From Streptomyces hawaiiensis (lineage in GTDB: Bacteria > Actinomycetota > Actinomycetes > Streptomycetales > Streptomycetaceae): 64,000 nucleotides of DNA. The notes under the pieces were generated by a model. It was not told the origin of the DNA and ran no database searches. It saw nothing but the letters and a program-made list of their open reading frames with translations. The first letter of the stretch is position 1. Each line of letters begins with the position of its first letter. The position numbers and the translations under genes are program-made. The stretch lies in the NCBI RefSeq assembly GCF_004803895.1, contig NZ_CP021978.1, positions 1,612,001 through 1,676,000 of the forward strand. Direction: 5' to 3'. Of this stretch, positions 54,084 to 63,766 are shown piece after piece.

Positions 54084-56756
54084 TTACTTGGCCGTCTCGG
54101 TGACCAGGCGCTCCACGGCGTCCACGGCGTCACCGATGGCGGCCGGGTTCTGGCCGCCGCCCTGGGCGACGTCCGGCTTGCCGCCACCGCCGCCGCCGAG
54201 GGTCTTGGCAGCCGTGCGGACCAGGTCCCCGGCCTTCAGGCCGCGCTCGCGGGCGGCCTCGTTGGTGGCGATGACCGTGAGCGGCTTGCCGTTCGCCACC
54301 GTGAAGAGGGCGACGACGGCGGCCCGCCCGCCCTGGATGCGTCCGCGCACGTCGAGGACCAGCTTGCGCAGGTCGTCGGCGGTCGTGCCGTCCGGGACCT
54401 GGCCGGTCACGACAGCAATGCCACGGATGTCCTTGGCGGACTCGGCGAGACCGGCGGCGGCCTGGAGGACCTTCTCGGCGCGGAACTTCTCGATCTCCTT
54501 CTCGGCGTCCTTCAGCTTGCCGAGCATGGCGGAGACCTTCTCCGGGAGCTCCTCCGGACGGCCCTTGATCAGCTCCTGGAGCTGGGCGACGACCGTGTGC
54601 TCCCGGGCGAGGAAGTTGTAGGCGTCCACACCGACCAGGGCCTCGATCCGGCGGACACCCGAGCCGATGGACGATTCACCGAGCAGCTTGACCAGGCCGA
54701 GCTGGGCGGTGTTGTGCACGTGGGTGCCGCCGCACAGCTCCTTGGAGAAGTCGCCGATGGTGACCACGCGGACGCGTTCGCCGTACTTCTCGCCGAACTC
54801 GGCGATGGCGCCCTGCTTCTTGGCCTCGTCGATGCCCATGACGTCGGCGCGGACGTCGAGGTCGCGGGCGAGCACCTCGTTGATCTTCTGCTCTACGTCG
54901 GTCATCACGGCCGTCGGGACGGCGGACGGGGAGCCGAAGTCGAAGCGGAAGCGACCGGGCTGGTTCTCGGAACCGGCCTGGGCGGCCGTCGGGCCGAGGG
55001 CGTCACGCAGGGCCTGGTGAGTCAGGTGCGTGGCCGAGTGGGCGCGGGCGATGGCCTTGCGACGGCGGTCGTCGATGGAGGCCTGGGCCTTGGCTCCGAC
55101 GGTCACCTCGCCGACCTGGACGACGCCCTTGTGGACGTAGACGCCCGGGACCGGCTTCTGGCAGTCGCGGATCTCGATGACGGCACCGGTGTCGACCTTG
55201 ATGCGGCCGGTGTCGCCGATCTGGCCACCGCCCTCGGCGTAGAACGGCGTGCGGTCGAGGACGATCTCGACCTCGTCTCCCTCGGTGGCGGCCGGGGAGG
55301 AGGCGCCGTCGACGAGGATGCCGACGATCGTGGACTCGCTCTCGGTGTCGGTGTAGCCGATGAAGTCGGTGGCTCCGGCCTGGTCGGCGATCTCACGGTA
55401 GGCACCGGTGCCGGCGTGCCCGGTCTTCTTGGCCTGGGCGTCGGCCTTGGCGCGCTCGCGCTGCTCCTTCATCAGGCGCCGGAAGCCGTCCTCGTCCACG
55501 GAGAGGCCCTGCTCGGCGGCCATCTCCAGGGTGAGGTCGATCGGGAAGCCCCAGGTGTCGTGGAGCAGGAAGGCCTTGTCGCCGGGCAGGACGGTGCCGC
55601 CGGAGGCCTTGGTGTCGGTGACGGCCGTGTCGAGGATGTTGGTGCCGGCCTTCAGCGTCTTGAGGAAGGCGTTCTCCTCGGCGACGGCGACCTTCTCGAT
55701 GCGCTCGCGGTCGGTGATGAGCTCGGGGTACTGCTGGCCCATCATCTCGATGACGGTGTCGATCAGGTCCTTCACGACCGGACCGGTGGCGCCGAGCAGG
55801 CGCATGTTGCGGATGGCGCGGCGCATGATGCGGCGCAGCACGTAGCCGCGGCCCTCGTTGCCGGGGGTGACGCCGTCGCCGATGAGCATCACGGAGGTGC
55901 GCATGTGGTCGGTGACCACGCGCAGGGAGACGTCCGAGTCGTGGGCGTCGCCGTAGCGGACGCCGGTCAGCTCGGTGGCCTTGTTGATGACGGCCATGGA
56001 GGTGTCGATCTCGTACATGTTCTGCACGCCCTGCAGAATCATGGCGAGGCGCTCCATGCCGAGGCCCGTGTCGATGTTCTTGCTCGGCAGGTCACCCAGG
56101 ATCTCGAAGTTGTCCTTGCCGATGCCCTCGCCCCGCTCGTACTGCATGAAGACGAGGTTCCAGATCTCCACGTACCGCTCGTCGTTGACGGCGGGGCCGC
56201 CCTCGGCCCCGAACTCGGGGCCGCGGTCGTAGTTGATCTCGGAACACGGGCCGCAGGGGCCGGGGACGCCCATGGACCAGTAGTTGTCCTTCATGCCGAG
56301 GCGCTGGATGCGCTCCTTCGGCACACCGACGACCTCGTGCCAGATGCGCTCGGCCTCGTCGTCGTCCTTGTAGACGGTGATCCACAGGCGCTCGGGGTCG
56401 AGGCCGTAACCGCCCTTGTCCTGGGAGCCGGTGAGCAGCTCCCAGGCGAGCTTGATGGCGCCTTCCTTGAAGTAGTCGCCGAAGGAGAAGTTGCCGCACA
56501 TCTGGAAGAACGTGCCGTGCCGGGTGGTCTTGCCGACCTCTTCGATGTCCGGCGTGCGCACGCACTTCTGCACGCTGGTGGCGCGGGCGTAGGGCGGCTT
56601 GACCTCACCAAGGAAGTAGGGCTTGAAGGGCACCATGCCGGCCGGGACGAGGAGCAGAGTCGGGTCGTCCGCGATGAGCGACGCCGAAGGGACGACGGTG
56701 TGACCGCGCTCCTCGAAGAAGCTCAACCAGCGGCGGCGAATCTCAGCCGACTCCAT
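54084..56756 (-). CDS. alaS: Alanyl-tRNA synthetase
   Basis: 890 residues, full length. N-terminal class II catalytic domain ([18 protein letters not shown] [18 protein letters not shown] and [15 protein letters not shown]), editing domain with HxxxH ([18 protein letters not shown]) and [12 protein letters not shown], and C-terminal Gly-rich C-Ala domain ending [18 protein letters not shown] overlaps the preceding DUF6167 stop by one base. Confidence 0.97.
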   Translation of the reverse strand: MESAEIRRRWLSFFEERGHTVVPSASLIADDPTLLLVPAGMVPFKPYFLGEVKPPYARATSVQKCVRTPDIEEVGKTTRHGTFFQMCGNFSFGDYFKEGAIKLAWELLTGSQDKGGYGLDPERLWITVYKDDDEAERIWHEVVGVPKERIQRLGMKDNYWSMGVPGPCGPCSEINYDRGPEFGAEGGPAVNDERYVEIWNLVFMQYERGEGIGKDNFEILGDLPSKNIDTGLGMERLAMILQGVQNMYEIDTSMAVINKATELTGVRYGDAHDSDVSLRVVTDHMRTSVMLIGDGVTPGNEGRGYVLRRIMRRAIRNMRLLGATGPVVKDLIDTVIEMMGQQYPELITDRERIEKVAVAEENAFLKTLKAGTNILDTAVTDTKASGGTVLPGDKAFLLHDTWGFPIDLTLEMAAEQGLSVDEDGFRRLMKEQRERAKADAQAKKTGHAGTGAYREIADQAGATDFIGYTDTESESTIVGILVDGASSPAATEGDEVEIVLDRTPFYAEGGGQIGDTGRIKVDTGAVIEIRDCQKPVPGVYVHKGVVQVGEVTVGAKAQASIDDRRRKAIARAHSATHLTHQALRDALGPTAAQAGSENQPGRFRFDFGSPSAVPTAVMTDVEQKINEVLARDLDVRADVMGIDEAKKQGAIAEFGEKYGERVRVVTIGDFSKELCGGTHVHNTAQLGLVKLLGESSIGSGVRRIEALVGVDAYNFLAREHTVVAQLQELIKGRPEELPEKVSAMLGKLKDAEKEIEKFRAEKVLQAAAGLAESAKDIRGIAVVTGQVPDGTTADDLRKLVLDVRGRIQGGRAAVVALFTVANGKPLTVIATNEAARERGLKAGDLVRTAAKTLGGGGGGKPDVAQGGGQNPAAIGDAVDAVERLVTETAK

Positions 56757-57109
56757 CAGTGGTCCTCATTCCGGTTGTACGGGTACGTCTGGTACGTCGA
56801 ACCCTCGACGTACTTCGGGTCGTTGCGGTTCTCGATGGCGATGTGACGCCGGGGCGCGGGAAGCTCGGGATTCTCGTTGATCCCGAGGGCGTCGCCCAGT
56901 TCGGCCTCCCGCACGGCCATGTTGTCCCGGACGTCGAGCGCGAAGCCCACGGCACGGTCCTTGATGCGGTGGCCGGCCTCGATCGCCTTGTTGCCGGCGG
57001 TTCTGGCGAGGCTCTCGGGGGTCAGCTGCTTCAGCTTGCGATTGACCTTGGTGGTGGCCCACACACCGGCGGCGACGCCCGTGGTGAACCAGAACGTACG
57101 GCGGAACAT
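56756..57109 (-). CDS. DUF6167 family protein
   Basis: 117 residues. A short hydrophobic N-terminus ([20 protein letters not shown], perhaps a membrane-associated helix) is followed by a helical charged body ([35 protein letters not shown]) and a polar tail. It belongs to a conserved actinobacterial family seen between alaS and a DUF948 gene. Function unknown. The stop overlaps the alaS ATG (TGATG), so its translation is tied to alaS. Confidence 0.85.
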   Translation of the reverse strand: MFRRTFWFTTGVAAGVWATTKVNRKLKQLTPESLARTAGNKAIEAGHRIKDRAVGFALDVRDNMAVREAELGDALGINENPELPAPRRHIAIENRNDPKYVEGSTYQTYPYNRNEDH

Positions 57110-57118
57110 CGCTGGCTC

Positions 57119-57559
57119 TCAGTCCCTCTTCCCTCGGGCGCTGCGCCGGGTGACCGTGCGGCCCACGATCACGCTACGCCTGGGCGCCTTGGCGGGCACG
57201 TCCTCCTTGCGGCCGCCGAGGGCCCGGCGCACGCCGTAGCCGAAGGCCGCGACCTTGACCAGGGGGCCGCCGAAGGTGGAGGCGACGGTGGTCGACAGCG
57301 CGGAGGCGTTCGACGTGACCTCCTGGACGTCGGAGGCGATCGAGTCGACCCGGTCGATCTGGGTCTGCGCGGAGCGCACCGTCGCGGAGGCGTCGGCCAG
57401 CAGCGGGACGGCCTGGTCGGTCACTTCCGCCACGAGCTTGGTGGTCGCCTTGAGCGTCTGGGCCACCCTCGCCAGCGCGACGGCGAGGAAGGAGACCAGG
57501 ATCGCCCAGAAGACGGCCACCAGGATCCCGGCAACCTCTCCACCGGACACTGTGTGCAC
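57119..57559 (-). CDS. DUF948 family membrane protein
   Basis: 146 residues. One N-terminal membrane segment (about residues 8-30, GEVAGILVAVFWAILVSFLA) precedes a coiled-coil-like region (LKATTKLVAEVTDQAVPLLADASATVRSAQTQIDRVDSIAS) as in DUF948 stress-type proteins, and a very basic C-terminal tail. GTG start. Nine bases precede DUF6167. Exact role unknown. Confidence 0.85.
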   Translation of the reverse strand: MHTVSGGEVAGILVAVFWAILVSFLAVALARVAQTLKATTKLVAEVTDQAVPLLADASATVRSAQTQIDRVDSIASDVQEVTSNASALSTTVASTFGGPLVKVAAFGYGVRRALGGRKEDVPAKAPRRSVIVGRTVTRRSARGKRD

Positions 57560-57666
57560 CCGCTCCCTGAAACGTGCCTGAACATCAAAAAGTCGTGCGA
57601 CGAGCCTATCGCGCCGGGGGTGGCGCTCCGTACCGGATTACCGCCCGGGCGTGGGCCGATCGCGAA

Positions 57667-57711
57667 AGCCCGCCGCCTCGCCCGCCGGGAAGGGCGGGGA
57701 GACGACGGGCT
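57667..57711 (-). terminator. rpsD terminator region
   Basis: Nested hairpin: AGCCCG / CGGGCT outer arms around CGCCC-GCCGGGAA-GGGCG, 24 bp after the rpsD stop. Confidence 0.65.
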
Positions 57712-57735
57712 GAAGTACCGCGTGCCTGCCGGGGA

Positions 57736-58350
57736 TCAGCGGGCGTAGTACTCGACGACGAGCTGCTCGTCGCAGATCACCGGGATCTCCTTGCGGTTCG
57801 GCTCACGGTCCAGGCGGAACGCCAGGGACTTGAGGTTCACCTGGAGGTAGCGCGGGATCTCACCGTCGGGGGCGAAGCCACCCTCACGAGCGATCGTGAA
57901 GAGGGTCTTCTCCTTGGAGCGCTCGCGGACCTGCACCACGTCGTCCGGACGGACACGGAAGGAGGGCTTGTCGACCTTCTTGCCGTTGACCGCGATGTGG
58001 CCGTGGACGACCATCTGACGGGCCTGGTAGATCGTGCGGGCGATGCCCGAACGCAGGACCAGGGCGTCGAGACGGCGCTCCAGCTCGATGACCAGGGCCT
58101 CACCGGTCTTGCCCTGGGTCTTGGCGGCACGCTCGTAGGCGCGGACGAGCTGGCGCTCGGACACGTCGTACTGCGCGCGCAGGCGCTGCTTCTCGAGCAG
58201 ACGGACCTTGTAGTCCGAGTTCTGCTTGCGGCCGCGGCCGTGCTCACCGGGCGGGTAGGGGCGGGCCTCGAAGTACTTGACGGCCTTCGGGGTCAGCGCG
58301 ATGCCGAGGGCACGCGACTTCTTGACCTTGGGGCGGGACTGGTTCGCCAC
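57736..58350 (-). CDS. rpsD: 30S ribosomal protein S4
   Basis: 16S rRNA-binding primary assembly protein. 204 residues. Starts [20 protein letters not shown], the zinc-free (Cys-lacking) form, then [28 protein letters not shown] and an S4 RNA-binding domain [36 protein letters not shown] start with AGGAAAG ribosome site. Leader of 303 bp to rarA is probably regulatory. Here rpsD stands alone, away from the rpsM-rpsK-rpoA cluster. Confidence 0.96.
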   Translation of the reverse strand: MANQSRPKVKKSRALGIALTPKAVKYFEARPYPPGEHGRGRKQNSDYKVRLLEKQRLRAQYDVSERQLVRAYERAAKTQGKTGEALVIELERRLDALVLRSGIARTIYQARQMVVHGHIAVNGKKVDKPSFRVRPDDVVQVRERSKEKTLFTIAREGGFAPDGEIPRYLQVNLKSLAFRLDREPNRKEIPVICDEQLVVEYYAR

Positions 58351-58567
58351 AGTTTTTCGCTTTCCTTGTATCGGCTTGTCAGGGTTGAGGGAGGTCGCAT
58401 CCGCAGCCGGGGAAACCCGCCTCGGTCCTGGTGGACCTCGGTGGGCAGCCGCTCCCCTGGTCTGGGCACATACGTGCAGCACGCGAGTGGCCCACCGACC
58501 GGTCCCGTCGTGCGACGCGTGGTGGTGGGCTGCCCGCGACACCGTTCGACGGTGCGCGACGCTCCTG

Positions 58568-58624
58568 GAGCCGATCCCGGAGGATCGGGCTCCGGCCGAC
58601 TGTCCCGTTCTGACTGCACGGGAC
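58568..58624 (-). terminator. Hairpins between rarA and rpsD
   Basis: GTCCCGT / ACGGGAC (58602-58624), 29 bp after the rarA stop, and GAGCCGATCC / GGATCGGGCTC with one bulge (58568-58592). One or both probably end rarA. The remaining 58351-58567 should hold the rpsD promoter and leader; I see no consensus S4 autoregulatory pseudoknot. Confidence 0.5.
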
Positions 58625-58653
58625 GCGGCACTCCGGACGAGTTTACAGGGTGC

Positions 58654-60009
58654 TCAGGACCGCTTTCGACCGAGGTTCTTCCGGGTCCACTCCACCGCGT
58701 CCGCGTAGCGGGCCTCCGCGCCGTGCCGGGTCGGCTCGTAGTACTCGCGGTCCTTCAGCTCGTCCGGGGCGTACTGCTGGGCCGCGATGCCCTCGTGCAG
58801 GTCGTGCGGGTAGACGTAGCCCTGGCCGTGGCCGAGCTTGGTCGCGCCCTTGTAGTGGCTGTCGCGCAGGTGCGCGGGGACGGGCCCGGCCAGGCCCTTG
58901 CGGACGTCCTCCAGGGCGGCGCCGATCGCGGTGGTCGCGGCGTTGGACTTGGGCGCCAGGGCGAGGGCGATCGTGGCGTGGCTGAGGGTGAGGGCGGCCT
59001 CGGGGAAGCCGATCATGGCGACGGCCTGGGCGGCGGCGACCGCCGTCTGCAGAGCGGTCGGGTCGGCCAGGCCGATGTCCTCGCTGGCGGAGATCATCAG
59101 GCGCCTCGCGATGAAGCGGGGGTCCTCGCCGGCCTCGATCATCCGGGCCAGGTAGTGCAGGGCGGCGTCGACGTCGGAGCCGCGGATGGACTTGATCAGG
59201 GCGCTGGCCACGTCGTAGTGCTGGTCGCCGTCTCGGTCGTATTTCACGGCGGCCCGGTCGACCGTCTCCTCCAGGGTGGTCAGGCCGATCTCCGCCTCGC
59301 CCTTGTCGAGGGCGGCCCCGGCGGCCGCCTCCAGGGCGGTCAGGGCGCGGCGGGCGTCACCGCCGGCGATGCGCAGGAGGTGGCTCTCGGTCTCCTCGGG
59401 CAGGGTGACGGCACCCTTGAGGCCGCGCTCGTCGGTGAGGGCGCGCCGGATGAGGCCCTTGACGTCGTCGTCCGTGAGCGGTTCGAGGGTGAGCAGCAGG
59501 GAGCGGGACAGCAGGGGCGAGATCACCGAGAAGTACGGGTTCTCGGTCGTCGCCGCGATGAGCGTCACCCAGCGGTTCTCGACGGCCGGGAGCAGGGAGT
59601 CCTGCTGGGCCTTGCTGAAGCGGTGGATCTCGTCGAGGAAGAGGACGGTTTCCTTGCCGTACCCGCCGGAGGCGCGGCGGGCGCCGTCGATGACCGCGCG
59701 GACCTCCTTGACGCCGGCGGTGATCGCCGACAGTTCCACGAAGCGGGCGTCGGTGGCCTTGGAGACGACGTAGGCGAGGGTGGTCTTGCCGGTGCCGGGC
59801 GGGCCCCAGAGGAGCACGGAGGAGACGCCGGCCGGGCCGGAGGCGCCCTCGCCGACCAGTCTGCGCAGGGGTGAGCCCGGCTTCAGCAGATGGCGCTGGC
59901 CCACGACCTCGTCGAGGGTGCGCGGGCGCATCCGCACGGCCAGGGGGCTGCTGGACGGCTCCTTCTCCTGGCGTTCTTCGGCTGCGGCGGTGAACAGGTC
60001 GGGCTCCAC
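58654..60009 (-). CDS. rarA: Replication-associated recombination protein A
   Basis: AAA+ ATPase related to clamp loaders, acting at stalled forks. 451 residues. Walker [16 protein letters not shown] near residue 70, Walker [15 protein letters not shown], sensor [19 protein letters not shown] and C-terminal MgsA domain ([13 protein letters not shown], then [28 protein letters not shown]). GTG start ([13 protein letters not shown]). Confidence 0.95.
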   Translation of the reverse strand: MEPDLFTAAAEERQEKEPSSSPLAVRMRPRTLDEVVGQRHLLKPGSPLRRLVGEGASGPAGVSSVLLWGPPGTGKTTLAYVVSKATDARFVELSAITAGVKEVRAVIDGARRASGGYGKETVLFLDEIHRFSKAQQDSLLPAVENRWVTLIAATTENPYFSVISPLLSRSLLLTLEPLTDDDVKGLIRRALTDERGLKGAVTLPEETESHLLRIAGGDARRALTALEAAAGAALDKGEAEIGLTTLEETVDRAAVKYDRDGDQHYDVASALIKSIRGSDVDAALHYLARMIEAGEDPRFIARRLMISASEDIGLADPTALQTAVAAAQAVAMIGFPEAALTLSHATIALALAPKSNAATTAIGAALEDVRKGLAGPVPAHLRDSHYKGATKLGHGQGYVYPHDLHEGIAAQQYAPDELKDREYYEPTRHGAEARYADAVEWTRKNLGRKRS

Positions 60010-60068
60010 GTCAGAAACCCTAAGTCACGGCACTGACAGTCCGCCCCGGGGACCGCGACGGGCCCGGA

Positions 60069-60725
60069 TCAGCTGAGCCAGAAGTCCCACCAGCGGGTCA
60101 GGATCAGCATGCCGATGATCCCGATGTGCAGCACGGGCATGACCCACGTGAACTCGCCGAAGAAGCTCTTGAGCCAGCTCGGGGCGGGCAGGAAGCCCTT
60201 GCGGATGTTGAACGACGTCACGTACCAGAACATCAGGATCGTGGCGACCCAGGCCAGGCTGCACCACAGGCAGAGCGCGTTGATCCGGTACAGGGACTGG
60301 AACATCAGCCAGGCGCAGAAGACCACGCCGAAGAGGCAGCCGGCGTTGAAGGTGAGCCAGTACCAGCGCGGGAAGCGGGCGCGGGCGAGCAGGCTCATGC
60401 CGACACCGATGACGATGCCGTAGGCGACCAGGCCGAGCATCGGGTTCGGGAAGCCGAAGACCGCGGCCTGCTTGCTCTCCATGACGCTGCCGCAGGAGAC
60501 GACGGGGTTGAGGCTGCAGCCGGGCGTGAACGTCGTCCCCGCGACCTTGGCCTCGAGGATCTTGAACTTGTCGATCGTGATGACCCACGCGGCGAGCAGT
60601 CCGGCCGCGCCGGTGATCACCAGCAGCAGGGCGAGGGCCCGGCTGCCGCCCTCCGCGTGGGGTGCGATCTCGGCGCGCTCCGGCTTGGGCTCCATGGAGA
60701 CGTCCTTGACTGTCGTCTTGCTCAT
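60069..60725 (-). CDS. Vitamin K epoxide reductase family (VKOR-like) protein
   Basis: Membrane protein of 218 residues that would re-oxidise an extracytoplasmic thioredoxin-like oxidase using menaquinone. Four to five hydrophobic segments. The active CxxC is CLWC (about residue 154) and the loop cysteine pair is in [18 protein letters not shown]. This is the bacterial stand-alone VKOR form used for disulfide formation in place of DsbB. No DsbA-like partner is nearby. [11 protein letters not shown]. Same strand as rarA, 59 bp away. Confidence 0.9.
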   Translation of the reverse strand: MSKTTVKDVSMEPKPERAEIAPHAEGGSRALALLLVITGAAGLLAAWVITIDKFKILEAKVAGTTFTPGCSLNPVVSCGSVMESKQAAVFGFPNPMLGLVAYGIVIGVGMSLLARARFPRWYWLTFNAGCLFGVVFCAWLMFQSLYRINALCLWCSLAWVATILMFWYVTSFNIRKGFLPAPSWLKSFFGEFTWVMPVLHIGIIGMLILTRWWDFWLS

Positions 60726-60807
60726 CACGCCGATTCCGTCACTTGAGACCTGACCATCTTCGGGCAGGGCCATTGTGCCGCACCGGTGCCCGCGTCCACC
60801 GTTCAGT

Positions 60808-60823
60808 GGACATAAGGATGTCC
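60808..60823 (+). promoter_or_regulatory. Candidate operator upstream of the ABC-two-component operon
   Basis: Perfect inverted repeat GGACAT-AAGG-ATGTCC, 45 bp before the ABC ATPase start in the intergenic region divergent from the VKOR gene. The LuxR-type response regulator encoded at the operon end is the obvious candidate to bind it. Confidence 0.5.
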
Positions 60824-60867
60824 GCCCGGTCGTCCCTGAGGGGTGTGTTCCGGCCGACGCTCGTCGC

Positions 60868-61740
60868 ATGACAGCACAGGAGTACGAACTCGCCGTGGAC
60901 GTGCGGGGGCTGATCAAGCGCTACGGGGGCGTGACCGCCGTCGACGGAATCGATCTCGGCATCCGGCGGGGCGAGGTGTTCGGCCTGCTCGGGCCCAACG
61001 GCGCGGGCAAGAGCACCACGGTGGAGATCCTCCAGGGCAACCGCGACCGGGACGCGGGCGAGGTGTCCGTGCTGGGGTCGGACCCGGCGACCGGCACGCG
61101 CGCGTGGCGTTCCCGGGTCGGGATCGTCTGGCAGGACGAATCCGCGCCCGCCGAGTTGACGGTCCGGGAGACCGTGCGGCACTTCGCCGGCTACTACCCC
61201 CGGCCGCGGGACCCGGAGGAGGTCATCGCCCTGGTCGGTCTGGAGGCGAAGGCGGAGAGCCGGATCAAGGCGCTGTCGGGCGGCCAGCGCAGGCGTCTGG
61301 ACGTGGCGCTCGGCGTCATCGGAGGCCCCGACCTGCTGCTCCTGGACGAGCCGACGACCGGCTTCGACCCGGCGGCCCGGCGGCAGTTCTGGTCGCTGAT
61401 CCGCGCCCTGGCCGACGACGGCACGACGATTGTGCTGACCACGCACTACCTGGAGGAGGCGGAGGCCCTCGTGCACCGGCTGGCCATCGTCGCCAAGGGC
61501 CGGATCGTCGCCGAGGGCGATCCCGGAACCCTGCGGGAGCGGTACGGCACCGAGGCCACCGTCGCGTGGACCGAGCCGGACGGCACCCCGCGCGCGGAGC
61601 GCACCGGGACGCCGACCCGGACCGTCACCGAACTCACGCATCGCTTCGGCGGCGAGATCCCGGGGCTGACGGTGAGCCGCCCCACGCTGGAGGACGTCTA
61701 CCTCCGGCTGACCGGACAGTCCCAGGAGGAGGCACGGTGA
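60868..61740 (+). CDS. ABC transporter ATP-binding protein (DrrA-like)
   Basis: 290 residues. Walker A LLGPNGAGKSTTVEILQG (about residue 43), signature LSGGQRRRLDVALG, Walker B LLLLDEPTTGFDP and a C-terminal extension LTHRFGGEIPGLTVSRPTLEDVYLRLTG typical of the DrrA/CcmA exporter group. ATG at MTAQEYELAVDV is preferred. The stop TGA overlaps the permease GTG start (GTGA). Together with the permease it should export a drug or lipid-like compound. Confidence 0.92.
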   Translation: MTAQEYELAVDVRGLIKRYGGVTAVDGIDLGIRRGEVFGLLGPNGAGKSTTVEILQGNRDRDAGEVSVLGSDPATGTRAWRSRVGIVWQDESAPAELTVRETVRHFAGYYPRPRDPEEVIALVGLEAKAESRIKALSGGQRRRLDVALGVIGGPDLLLLDEPTTGFDPAARRQFWSLIRALADDGTTIVLTTHYLEEAEALVHRLAIVAKGRIVAEGDPGTLRERYGTEATVAWTEPDGTPRAERTGTPTRTVTELTHRFGGEIPGLTVSRPTLEDVYLRLTGQSQEEAR

Positions 61741-62582
61741 GCACGACCGTCGTACGGGAGCGCGGTGAGGTCGGCGTCGGACGGCTGCCCGGCGCGTGGG
61801 GGCTCGGGCTGCGGCGGGGCGCCCTGGAGATCAGGCAGTTCTTCCGCCAGCGCGACCAGGTGGTGTTCACGTTCGCCTTCCCGGTGGTCCTCCTGTTCCT
61901 GTTCGCGTCGATCTTCCGGGACGACGTGGAGGGCGCGGGTATCACCGCCTCGCAGCTGTACGTGCCGGCGATGATGGCCGCCGGGATCATGTCGACGAGC
62001 TTCCAGGCGCTCGGCATCTCGATCGCGATCGAGCGGGAGGACAAGGTGCTGCGCCGGCTGCGGGGCACGCCGATGCCGCCGGCGGCCTACTTTCTCGGCA
62101 AGATCTGGCTGGTTCTCTTCACCGGTCTGCTGGAGACGGCGATCCTCCTCCTCGTCGGCACGACCTGCTACGGCGTGGACCTGCCCGCGGACGCGGGCCG
62201 CTGGTTCGACCTGGCGTGGATCTTCGTGCTGGGCATCACCGCCTGTGCTCTGCTCGGCATCGCGATCAGCTCGGTCCCGAGCTCCGCGAACAGCGCGAGT
62301 TCGGTGGTCGTCCTGCCCTTTCTGGTGCTGCAGTTCATCTCCGGGGTGTACATCGCCATCGGCACCATCCCGGACTGGATGCTGACCATCGGCGCGCTCT
62401 TCCCGCTGAAGTGGATGTGCCAGGGGCTGCGCGGGGTGTTCCTGCCGGAGTCCGCGCAGGTGCTGGAGCAGGCGGGGAGCTGGGAGCCGGGGCGCGTGGC
62501 TCTGGTGCTGGCCGCCTGGTGCGTCGGAGGATTGGCCCTGTGTCTGCTGACGTTCCGCTGGAAGGACCGGCGCGCCGGATGA
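61737..62582 (+). CDS. ABC-2 type transporter permease
   Basis: 281 residues with six membrane segments in the ABC-2 pattern: LEIRQFFRQRDQVVFTFAFPVVLLFLFASIF, EREDKVLRRLRGTPMPPAAYFLGKI (the coupling loop), GIAISSVPSSANSASSVVVLPFLVLQFISGVYI. GTG start overlaps the ATPase stop and its own stop overlaps the kinase ATG. Efflux role inferred from family. Confidence 0.9.
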   Translation: MSTTVVRERGEVGVGRLPGAWGLGLRRGALEIRQFFRQRDQVVFTFAFPVVLLFLFASIFRDDVEGAGITASQLYVPAMMAAGIMSTSFQALGISIAIEREDKVLRRLRGTPMPPAAYFLGKIWLVLFTGLLETAILLLVGTTCYGVDLPADAGRWFDLAWIFVLGITACALLGIAISSVPSSANSASSVVVLPFLVLQFISGVYIAIGTIPDWMLTIGALFPLKWMCQGLRGVFLPESAQVLEQAGSWEPGRVALVLAAWCVGGLALCLLTFRWKDRRAG

Positions 62583-63766
62583 GCGATGCCGCGAGCGCCT
62601 ACCACTGGGAGCGCTCGTTCCGGCTCTGGGACACGTACTTCGCGCTGATCTGGGTGGCCACGGTGGCCTATGTGCTGGCCACGGAGCAGCCCGGCTGGCC
62701 GCTGCGCGCGGTCGCGGCGGCGCTGCTCGTGCCGCTCGTCCCGCTGTACGTGGTGGCCGGGCGGCGTCTGATCCGGGGCGATCCGCCCGACCAGCGGCAG
62801 GCGATCGGCTATCTGGCGGCGGCGCTGGCGCTGTTCCTGCCGTCGGCGGTGCTCGCCGGTGAGACGCGGGTGCTGACCTTCGCCCTGATCCCGCAGTGCT
62901 TCATGACGCTGCGGTTGCGGTCGGCGCTGGTGGCGGTGGCCGTGATGAACCTAGTGCCCGTGGCGGGCTGGGCGCTGCTGTGGTGGCCCGGAGCGCGGGA
63001 GGTGGCCTTCGACGTGCTGTTCTCGGTGGTCACCCTGGTGTTCTCGGTGGCCGTCGGCAGCTGGGTCATCCGGATCATCGAGCAGAGCCAGGAGCGGGCG
63101 GAGTTGATCGCGGAGCTGGACGCGAGCCGCCATGAGGTCGGCCGGTTGTCCGAGGCCCATGGGGCGCTGGCCGAGCGGGAGCGGCTGGCTCGGGAGATCC
63201 ACGACACGCTGGCGCAGGGGTTCACCAGTGTGGTGATGCTGATCCAGGCGGTCGAGGCGGAGCTGGAGCACGACGTGCCCGAGGCACGGCGTCATCTGCG
63301 GCTGATGGACGAGACCGCCCGGCAGAACCTCGCCGAGGCCCGGGCCCTGGTCGCCGGGGGCGCGCCGGCCGACCTGGAGGGCGCGTCCCTGCCGGACGCG
63401 CTGCGGCGGCTCGCCGCGCGCCATGACGCGGTGCTGGAGGTGACCGGCCCGGTCCGCACGCTGCCCGCCGGCCCGGAGGTGGTCGCGCTGCGCGCCTGCC
63501 AGGAGGCGCTGGCGAACGCCCGTAAGCACGCGGGGGCTTCGGTGGCGGTCGGCGTGTCACTGGCGTACGCCGACGACTCGCTGACGGTGTCGGTACGGGA
63601 CGACGGCCGCGGGTTTGATCCCGCTGCCGTCCGCGGCGGGTACGGTCTCGCGGGGCTGCGGGCCCGGGCCGCCGAGGTGGGTGGCACCGCCGAGGTGCGC
63701 AGCGCCCCGGGGGACGGCACGGACGTGACCGTCCGGCTGCCGGTCGTGAGGAGGCGGACACCGTGA
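62579..63766 (+). CDS. Sensor histidine kinase (NarL-type, HisKA_3)
   Basis: 395 residues. Five to six N-terminal membrane segments (about residues 20-150) with no big extracytoplasmic domain. The HisKA_3 box ERLAREIHDTLAQGFTSVVML carries the phospho-accepting His (about residue 207). HATPase_c has ACQEALANARKHAGA, RDDGRGFDP and GYGLAGLRARAAEVGG. Likely an intramembrane sensor, perhaps of cell-envelope stress or the exported compound. 4-bp overlaps on both sides. Confidence 0.92.
   Translation: MSDAASAYHWERSFRLWDTYFALIWVATVAYVLATEQPGWPLRAVAAALLVPLVPLYVVAGRRLIRGDPPDQRQAIGYLAAALALFLPSAVLAGETRVLTFALIPQCFMTLRLRSALVAVAVMNLVPVAGWALLWWPGAREVAFDVLFSVVTLVFSVAVGSWVIRIIEQSQERAELIAELDASRHEVGRLSEAHGALAERERLAREIHDTLAQGFTSVVMLIQAVEAELEHDVPEARRHLRLMDETARQNLAEARALVAGGAPADLEGASLPDALRRLAARHDAVLEVTGPVRTLPAGPEVVALRACQEALANARKHAGASVAVGVSLAYADDSLTVSVRDDGRGFDPAAVRGGYGLAGLRARAAEVGGTAEVRSAPGDGTDVTVRLPVVRRRTP

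Noticed and set aside
53667..56846. Plus-strand open frame of 1059 codons opposite alaS
   Set aside because: Same shadow effect; alaS motifs on the minus strand are unambiguous.
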